A DNA stretch of 64,000 bases from NCBI GenBank assembly GCA_009363875.1, contig CM018696.1, forward strand, positions 93,146,215 through 93,210,214. The letters run 5' to 3'. Positions 57,153-64,000 of the stretch are shown here, piece after piece. Numbering within the stretch: position 1 is the stretch's first letter; every line of letters starts with the position of its first letter. The notes beneath the pieces were generated by a model. It saw only the letters and a list, made by a program, of their open reading frames with translations, was not told the DNA's origin and searched no databases. The stretch is from Mikania micrantha (Eukaryota; Streptophyta; Magnoliopsida; Asterales; Asteraceae). The position numbers were made by a program, and so were the translations under genes.

Positions 57153-57481
57153 GGTTATTCACACACCCACCTTTTTTAGTTCCACACCCCACCAACCTTA
57201 TACGTCTCGTATAGGTCTATACGTGGCGTATAGCCCCGCGTATATGTCTATACTCCTCGTATAGGTTCCCAATCGTTGGCACTGACACCCAATGTTTGGT
57301 CACGTATAGAGCCGCGTAAAGGACCTATATGACGCGTATAGGTCTATACGCCTCGTATAGGTCCCCAATCATTGACATTGACAAATTCTGACACCCAATG
57401 ATTGTCCCCTTATATGCCTAGTATAGACCTATACGAGACGTATATGGGGTGTGAGATGGTTGGGGTGGGTGTGTGAATAAC
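57153..57481. mobile_element. MITE with TATACG/CGTATA modules, copy 1
   Basis: Terminal repeats GGTTATTCACACACCCACC / GGTGGGTGTGTGAATAAC. The inside holds repeated TATACG-NNN-CGTATA palindromes (for example TATACGTCTCGTATA and TATACGTGGCGTATA). Copy 2 at 59141-59378 is in the opposite orientation. Confidence 0.8.
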
Positions 57482-57718
57482 ACAATCCTTTTTAAATTTA
57501 CTTTTAAAACTATGTTGACTTTAAGATTACTTTATAACTAAGGTTTTCCCCGCCGCGCGTTGCGGCGAGTTATCGCAATGCATTCCCGATAATGGGTATT
57601 ATATATCATTTGCAGAAATATAAGTTAAATACCAATATCAAATCTCTCATCACAAACTATATACTAATTTTCCGTTAAAACATAAAATCATACAAAATCC
57701 ATACAAATATGTTACGAA

Positions 57719-58155
57719 AATAATAGAAAGAAATACTCACAAAATCCTTCTCACCGGCAACCAATTGGTTGAATTAAAAATATATATATAAATTTCTAAG
57801 CAAACATCAATTTTCAATGAGAACAAATAAATCATCGTAACCTTCTCCGAACACCACCGAAACCTTATAAAGAACCATATTTTTTCACTATATATATTTA
57901 TTGTTCATACTATTTAATAATATATATTTCAATATAATATTAATATGAAAATAATAGAAAAAATACTCACAAAATCCTTCTCACCGGCAACCAATTGGTT
58001 GAATTAAAAAAACATAAATTTCTAAGCAAACATCGATTTTCAATGAGAATAAATAAATCACTGTAGCCTTCTCCGAACACTACCGAAACCCTAGAAAGAA
58101 CCACATTTTTTCAATATATACACACACACACTATTTCAATATAATATTAATATGT
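57719..58155. repeat. Tandem duplication, about 230-bp unit
   Basis: Two copies of a unit starting AATAATAGAAA and containing TCCTTCTCACCGGCAACC, CTTCTCCGAACAC and ACCGAAACC. The second copy begins at about 57950. Copies differ by scattered substitutions and length changes in TA and CA runs. Confidence 0.85.
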
Positions 58156-58749
58156 ATACTATTTATTTAGTTGCATTTTAATATATATATATTAATTGTC
58201 TGTTTTTAATAAACTACTTTATTAGTATTATATGTTTTACGATTCAAAATTGAACTTTTTTCCTGGTCTAGAAATCGTTATAAGTTAATAATTGATATTA
58301 AAAAACAGTAACATTTAATATTTGACATCTTTATAATATTTAACACTAACATAATATATAAGCGGTTCCTAATTTGTAGAAATATGTAGTTTAATTATGA
58401 TTAACTATATTTTAGGGATACAGAGATTTAATTATGATTAACTATATATTGTAGAGATGCATAACATAAAACTGGACCTCACTCTTTATTAAAAACTTGT
58501 TTGAATTAAATCTGAAATGGTAAAAAAACGATAATTTACATTTGTTAATTTTTTTGTGGCTAAATCAAGTTTCGCTATTTTTAAAAAAATTTAATAACTT
58601 TTAAACGCTTTATTATTTTTAAAAAAATTGAATAACTTTTAAACGTTTTATTATTTTTAAAAAATAAAGTACACCATAAAATTAAGAATTTTATTATCTT
58701 TAATTTGAATATACTATTGTGCAGTTTTTTTTTTTCCGATTTTTTTACA

Positions 58750-58980
58750 TTGTCTGTAACTTTTGCGCTTGGTTCGTGAATATTGATACGTGATTTTGCA
58801 GTTGGTCCTTGATTATGCATGTTAAATGACGGTCCGTAATTATTGGTCCGTGATTACGAAGGTGGTCCTTGATTGCGTGTGTTAAATTAAGGCCTATGTT
58901 TTTTATATAATACGGTCCGTAATTATTGGTCCATGATTATCCAGATGGTTCTTGATTTTACGTGTTAAAAGATAGTCTTC
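58750..58980. repeat. Three tandem copies of an 80-bp unit
   Basis: Each copy contains GGTCCGTAATTATTGGTCC or a variant, then GGTGGTCCTTGATT and TGTTAAA. Moderately diverged. Confidence 0.7.
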
Positions 58981-59140
58981 AATTTTATAAAGCGCACTCC
59001 GTAATTTTATACGAATAATAATGCCCTTACTCAGATGACACGTGTCAAAAATCTTGTGACCTCTTACGCTTCTCACAATTTTTGTCCTTTGTACTCTAAC
59101 CAATCCCTATATAATACGTACGATATATTGTATGGGTTGT

Positions 59141-59378
59141 GGTATTCACACACCCACCCACCCCACACTCTCTATACGTCAGACGAATAGAGGGACAATT
59201 ATTGGGTGTCAGAAGTTGTCAGTGTCAATGATTGGGGTCCTATACGCGACTCTATACGTGGTCAATCATTGGGTGTCAGTGCCAATGATTGGGGACCTAT
59301 ACGAGTAGTATAGATCTATACGAGGGGTATATGGTCGATGGGGGTGTTGAATTAAAAAAGGTGGGTGTGTGAATAACC
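59141..59378. mobile_element. MITE with TATACG/CGTATA modules, copy 2
   Basis: Ends GGTATTCACACACCCACCC / GGTGGGTGTGTGAATAACC. Shares GACAATTATTGGGTGTCAGA-type and CAATGATTGGGGACCTATAC-type segments with copy 1, in reverse orientation and somewhat shorter. Confidence 0.8.
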
Positions 59379-59922
59379 AGTTTCTTTAGAAACGTTGTAT
59401 GATTTTCAATTTTAAAAAAAAAAAGTCGCCACCGTACCCATTACACCTAATTTGACCGGTTGATCACTATGCTTAGACTGAAAGCATGCAACCCTACGTT
59501 CTAGACCAAATGAAGACTATGACTTTGGTAGATGGGCCACGCTGAGCATGGACAAAGGTTACAACTTGTAGATTTGTAGTTGGGGAACCCGGTTCGAGAA
59601 CCGGTTTAGGATGAAAGTATGAAACAGGTTTTGGCCTGATTCAAACTGTCAATTTGATCATCTTATATATGGTTTGAAAATGGTCTTTTTTATCTTGTAA
59701 AACTAAAATCGAACAAACCAAACTAAACGATCTTTCAAACTTGTTTTTAACTTTTATTAAATTATCCAAGTAAACTGAGTTTGGGCAAAAACTAAATTTC
59801 TACACCTCTATCAGTGTGCTCGATCCTGATAGATCTGACAGTCTTAGGCTCTTAGCCCAAAGCAAAGGAAATGGGTTGATTTGGGTGAATGAGTATTGTA
59901 ATTTAGGTAGAAATGGGCATCA
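59379..59922. other. Intergenic stretch
   Basis: No gene or element recognised. Confidence 0.45.
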
Positions 59923-60371
59923 TCTATACTCTCTAATAAAAGAGTAAATATTTTGCTACATGAGAATTTATTAGGCTATTACTGTCATATGTCATTTTTT
60001 AAAAGAATTATTGTCACATGCCATTTTTTAGTAATTACATTCATTTTCTTTAATATTAAATGATAATTATAATTATATTCTTTAATTTATTAAAGAATTT
60101 TAAATCTAATTACTAATGACTTTATATACCTTTTTTCATATTAAAGAATATTTCTAACAAAAAAAATGAAATCTTTTTTTTAATTAAAAAGCGCACTTAA
60201 ACAAAGTTTATAAAATATGAAAATTTTATAAAAATAAAATTTTTTAAAAAAATAAGAATTAATTTAAATTTGTAGTTTTAGGAAAAATAAAAGTTCTGTA
60301 AAAATAAGTTTTTTAAAACAAGTTTTCTTACAAAGTTTTCAATCCGTGTAATACACGAGATTTTACCTAGT
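59923..60371 (+). mobile_element. Non-autonomous Helitron (449 bp)
   Basis: 5' end TCTATACTCTCTAATAAAAG after A. 3' hairpin CGTGT-AAT-ACACG, then AGATTTTACCTAG followed by T. AT-rich, no coding. Confidence 0.78.
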
Positions 60372-60700
60372 TATAATATAAGACGAATTGAGATGAGTAA
60401 CTTATTAATACAATGCCGATCAGGATGTGTAACTTAAAATAACAAATATAATAGATTTAAATGGATAATAACTATTAAAAATATTTTTGATGAAAAAATC
60501 GTTGAAAGTTATTTAAATAGACTATTTATTTAGTTATATCTTATTTTGGTTTGAACTAAATTAAAGTTTTTTAAAAATAACTTATTTAGATCAAAGTTAA
60601 TTTTGCTTAATACTCATCTTAACCCGCACTTACCCAACCTCAAACTTATTCTGACACGTCACCCAACCTAACGCAACACGCCCATTACCCATTGACCAGG
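60372..60700. repeat. Dispersed repeat shared with 44230-44512
   Basis: Starts at the host side of the Helitron 3' end. See the copy at 44230-44512 for shared segments. Confidence 0.5.
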
Positions 60701-61224
60701 CTTAGTTCCTGATAATGGGCCAAATGTATGGTTATTTCTGATGATTTATCATGCAAAATTTTTATTTTCATAAACCGTAATATTTAACAAAAAAACATTC
60801 GCTTTATTCTCACATCTTATTCATAATTACACACTCTTACCTATTTATACGAGTTGTATGGGTGATTTTAAAATTTTCAGAAATTTTGTTATGCTTTAAT
60901 AACGTTAAGAATCTACAAAGTACATAGCTTTAAATCTCTCCAAGTCCCGACAAAAGATCCACACACAAAAAAACAACTCAACTCAAATCGATAATACAGG
61001 TTGAGTCTGGAAAATTGGAGATGTAAACCACCGATCCCAAACCAACTATATTCTTTTTGGTACCTTGTTTTTGGTTACATCATAGTTCATTGCCACCACG
61101 ACCCATTTGTGGTACACGTATATAGTGCAGATATGTATTGGTCTTTAGGGGCAAAAGTAAAATTGCACTAATTTTAACGTTATTTTACTTATTTCGTGAA
61201 AATAATCGTTAAAAGCGTTGAGGT
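60701..61224. other. Intergenic stretch
   Basis: No gene or element recognised. Confidence 0.45.
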
Positions 61225-61340
61225 GATAAACCTCAAACGATAACTTTGAGCTGGGGACTCCTTCGGAGCAGCCTCTCTATCCCAACTGGGATAGGGGTAA
61301 GGTTTGTTTCTATCCTTCCCTTCAGACCCTACTATAAGTG
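61225..61340 (+). mobile_element. SINE-like 3' fragment
   Basis: GGGACTCCTTCGGAGCAGCC, CTCTATCCCAACTGGGATAG, GGGTAAGGTTTGT and CCCTTCAGACCCTACTATAA follow the text of a widespread plant SINE type (TS-like, from memory). Head and duplication are missing. Confidence 0.4.
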
Positions 61341-61570
61341 ACATTTTTACTAAGTATGCTTCTTTTTGTTGTATAGTTCATTGCCACCTACCCTAGCACC
61401 AATCCTCCATCGGAGTTTACGATTACTATGAGGCGTAATTAGATTTTGAGATTTTTTGTATTTATATTTTTATTATTATTATTATAATTAAGTTACACAA
61501 TAGGCTCCTGAACTATTAAATAGTTTTTTTCTTTTTCTTTTTAATTTACATGTATAGTCATGTGTTAAAT

Positions 61571-61787
61571 TTTTTTTGAACGGCGAAGGTCTCAATCGTG
61601 TGAACCCATTGTTTCCAGGCCATGTCACCAAGGTCTAGTTACTGGGACCTCCCATGAGCCACCACAACCACCCCACTGGGAAAACCCCCTGACCCCCCAC
61701 AGGCCCCTTTTTCGCTGCGGGAGGGATTTGAACCCAAGACCTCCCATTTAGAAGAATCTTGGGGTACCATTGAGGCAATGCCTCTTT
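61571..61787 (-). mobile_element. tRNA-derived SINE, full length
   Basis: Minus strand: head AAGAGGCATTGCCTCAATGG (A box-like), B box GGGTTCAAATCC, then a GC-rich body and poly-A tail (T run at 61571). The perfect 16-bp duplication TAGTCATGTGTTAAAT at 61555-61570 and 61788-61803 fixes the ends. Confidence 0.92.
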
Positions 61788-61803
61788 TAGTCATGTGTTA
61801 AAT

Positions 61804-62535
61804 GACAGCATATAAACTAAAAAATTAGTCCAATACTATCTTGTATGTGTAACATGTGATATCTTGTTTGGTGGGTATATATTCAAACCCTACATTTAAC
61901 AAGTTAGATGAAACTAAAAGTAGATTAAATCTTGGTAAAAGACAAAAAAACACTAATGCAACATTAATTAAGGTATTATATGTCAAACATTCATGTTTAA
62001 ACTCAAATGGTTTAGTACTTAAAAGAAATCATTAAAAAAAAATGGATCATACTCATATGGCAAACGCATTTGAATGTTGACATCTGTCCTCATCCCACTA
62101 ACATCGGATATATGACGCTTTATATGTATTTGGTTCATTATTGTTCGAAGTCCGATTTCTTAAGAGCTGACAAAACAAATACATAAAAAGACTCGATTAC
62201 TGCTATTCATATCTATAGAAACCTACATAACAATCTTCAATGAGTAGTTACATTAGCAACACCTTTGTTCATGATCTTTTTGACGTCAGTACATTGAGTA
62301 GTTATATTGTTATGTGGACAAAATTATAGAAGTAAAGCAGTTAATGGGTCAAAATTTGTAGAAGTCCAAATGGGTAATGAATAAGAGTGTCACCAGACAC
62401 CAAATGCATTCAACTTTTATTCGGGACGAATTTTATTGCATAATTTGGATGAAGAGGTGAGTGGGATCGTGCAGGATTCTCACCCTCTCAAAGCAAGTGA
62501 ACGGTTGTTTTGTATCTATCAACTTAAAGAGAGAC
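61804..62535. other. Intergenic stretch
   Basis: No gene or element recognised. Confidence 0.45.
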
Positions 62536-62591
62536 CAAAGAGGCGTTGCCTCAATGGTACCACAAGATTCTTTCAAATGTGAAGTCTTGGG
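62536..62591 (+). mobile_element. SINE head fragment
   Basis: AAGAGGCGTTGCCTCAATGG, TACCACAAGATTCTTTCAAA and GTCTTGGGT match the first 56 nt or so of the SINE at 61571-61787, then the match stops just before the B box. Confidence 0.7.
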
Positions 62592-62599
62592 TGTGAAGT

Positions 62600-62778
62600 A
62601 ATCAGAGAATAATCAGTTGTGTATTTGATATTGAAGAATGCAATACGTATATATATATAGATGTGTAACCTAACTCATTCTACTTTGTAGGAGATAAAGT
62701 AGGATCTTGAATTTAACAATATTGACTAATCTAGAAATGAATTTAAAATTCAAAATAATTAAACTTTGGTTTGGCGGG
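62600..62778 (-). repeat. Probable 3' LTR or 3' flank of the copia fragment
   Basis: Directly downstream of the copia stop codon on the minus strand. A GGGGGCATATTACGG stretch could be the polypurine tract. The TATATATATACGTATTGCAT region with CTCTGATTACTTCACA further on looks LTR-like. Boundaries not determined. Confidence 0.4.
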
Positions 62779-63409
62779 TTATGTTAATTCCGTAATATGC
62801 CCCCGCAAGATGGACGACCCTGCAATGAGACCAATCTTGGAAAGAAGTAAGTTAAAACGTGGCTTGAGCGGTGGTTTTGTTAAGACGTCAGCAAGCTGGT
62901 CATCACCAGCAATGTGAGTAACTCGGAGTAAGCCAGCTTGTACTTTTTCGCGCACGAAATGGAAATCTAAAGCTAGGTGTTTCATTCGAGAATGAAACAC
63001 TGGATTGGCAGAATACATCGTGGCGCTTAAGTTGTCACAATATATAACTGGTGTGGAGGTAGATGTGAAACCAAATTCTGATAAAAGGGATTGAACCCAT
63101 TGGACTTCAGTTGTTGTTGATGCTACAGCTCGAAATTCGGCTTCAGCAGAAGATCGAGCTAAAGTACTTTGTCGTTTTGAGCTCCATGAGATTGGATTGG
63201 AACCCAAATAAACAATATAACCTGTTGTGCTCCTGAAATTGTCTTTGTCACCGGCCCAATCGGCGTCAGTGAATGCATGAAGATGTACCGGAGAGTTGCG
63301 TCTGATAATGATGCCATGATCAAGAGTTCCTTGTAGATACCTCAGCAATCTTTTAAGAGCATTCCAATGAAGTGTAGAAGGAGAATGCATAAATTGGGAC
63401 AATCGATTC
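62779..63409 (-). pseudogene. Ty1/copia RNase H fragment
   Basis: Open for about 209 codons on the minus strand. Motifs: ALKRLLRYLQGT, FTDADWAGD, SAEAEFRAVA, IYCDNLSA, HSRMKHLALDFHFVRE, DQLADVLTKP, which are the RNase H and C-terminal end of a copia polyprotein. The natural stop at 62779 is present. Upstream it is cut at 63409/63410, where an LTR begins (TGTAACATCC), so reverse transcriptase, if present, lies beyond the window. Confidence 0.9.
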
Positions 63410-64000
63410 TGTAACATCCCATTTTGGTGAAATATTATAAATTAAACATAATTGGTGTATGATTGTGTTTATTTAATTAATGGGTGTTTTGTATGATTTA
63501 ATTATCTTAAATAATATTTGGTGGGTGATTTAAATAAGTATTTGTTAAATATATTGTAGTGGGAGTTAACTTACTTAATTAAGTTGGATATGAGTTAGTT
63601 AGTTTTAACATGTAGATGGAGGGGTTAGAAGTGTCAATAGCTGAAAGTTCAATAACAAGGGGGTTTAATGTTGACTTGGTCAACATTTCACACTTTTATG
63701 TGTGTGTATGTGCTGGAAACGTGAAAGAGAGGGGAGGACAAGGAGAAAAACTCAAGAACTTCAAGATTTGATCAAATTGAAGGTTGAATGTTGATCTGAT
63801 CTTAAATGCAAGATGAAATTGGAGTTCTCCTTGCATCAAACAACATCTAGGTAAGATTTTTGGGTGTTTTTGATGGGAATTTCGTGGGTCTACATGGGGG
63901 TTGTGGGTTTGATGGGTAAAACTCTCAAATTTGGTGTTTTGAGAGTGTCAAATGTTGTTAATGATGTTGATAATCATGTAGGAACAACTTTTAATTGTTT
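63410..64000. mobile_element. LTR retrotransposon end, cut by the window border
   Basis: TGTAACATCCC starts exactly where the copia frame breaks, and the long Tekay-type LTR in this window begins with similar text in its own orientation. The remaining 590 bp are non-coding. The other end is outside the window. Confidence 0.65.

Larger units (their letters stand above)
57538..59123 (-). mobile_element. Probable Helitron between the two MITE copies
   Basis: Minus orientation. The 5' end at 59123 reads TCGTACGTATTATATAGGG after A. The 3' end has a GC-rich hairpin (CGCCGCAACGCGCGGCGGGG) and then AAAACCTTAG before T. CTTAG is one base off the usual CTAG, so the 3' boundary is less certain. Contains two internal duplications (57719-58155 and 58750-58980). 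No coding capacity. Confidence 0.5.

Noticed and set aside
57546..57580. Self-cleaving ribozyme or rho-type terminator from the GC hairpin
   Set aside because: The hairpin is next to a Helitron-like 3' end and matches four other such ends in the window; no ribozyme core was seen.

Overview
The window is nuclear DNA from a flowering plant: AT-rich, with spliced genes and a dense mix of LTR retrotransposons, hAT and Mutator-type elements, Helitrons and tRNA-derived SINEs. The two spliced genes are plant-type. The style of the repeats suggests a eudicot, probably Asteraceae, but that is inference and no sequence here proves it.

Layout. 1-1837: microsatellites, a foldback element and a Helitron end. 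1838-8952 (minus): a nine-exon CIP7-like gene (COP1-interacting protein 7 family). 9434-9655: a full SINE with its target duplication. 9981-28660: one nested transposon stack. Its outermost layer is a small gag-only LTR element (9986-28655). A 2.94-kb solo LTR (10948-13887) split its gag. A hAT element (14539-28439) split one of its LTRs. A young Tekay-type chromovirus with 4,160-bp LTRs (15173-28340) split the hAT. 28656-30860: intergenic DNA with a minisatellite. 30861-37696: a Helitron with a helicase remnant, split by a 4.55-kb solo LTR (31904-36452). 37697-46685: intergenic DNA with several hAT elements, SINE remnants and a Mutator element carrying exon-like pieces (Pack-MULE). 46916-51934 (plus): a six-exon GID8 homologue (LisH/CTLH/CRA) with a Helitron in its last intron. 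53183-53539 (minus): a small His-rich protein gene. 54488-63409: more MITEs, Helitrons, SINEs and a copia RNase H fragment. 63410-64000: the start of another LTR element.

The most interesting signal is inside the long LTRs. Three diverged LTR families here (4,160 bp, 4,549 bp and 2,940 bp) share one plan: a TATA box, about 1.6-1.7 kb, a consensus 5' splice site (AAG|GTGAGTT), an intron of 0.5-1.8 kb, a branch-like GTGTTGAC, a TCTCAG acceptor, then 337-366 bp to the LTR end. Just upstream of the branch-like site, 39-40 nt before the intron end, lies an 11-nt block complementary to the 5' splice site. At two of its positions the families differ but pairing is kept. This looks like a conserved intron in the retrotransposon leader whose donor can be masked by, or zipped to, the branch region. 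The family-specific tandem arrays lie inside this intron in the two larger families. The 2.94-kb family also carries two arrays of covarying hairpins.

The two main host genes are unrelated in function. One is a nuclear light-signalling factor and the other a subunit of the CTLH/GID ubiquitin ligase. There is no operon-like organisation.
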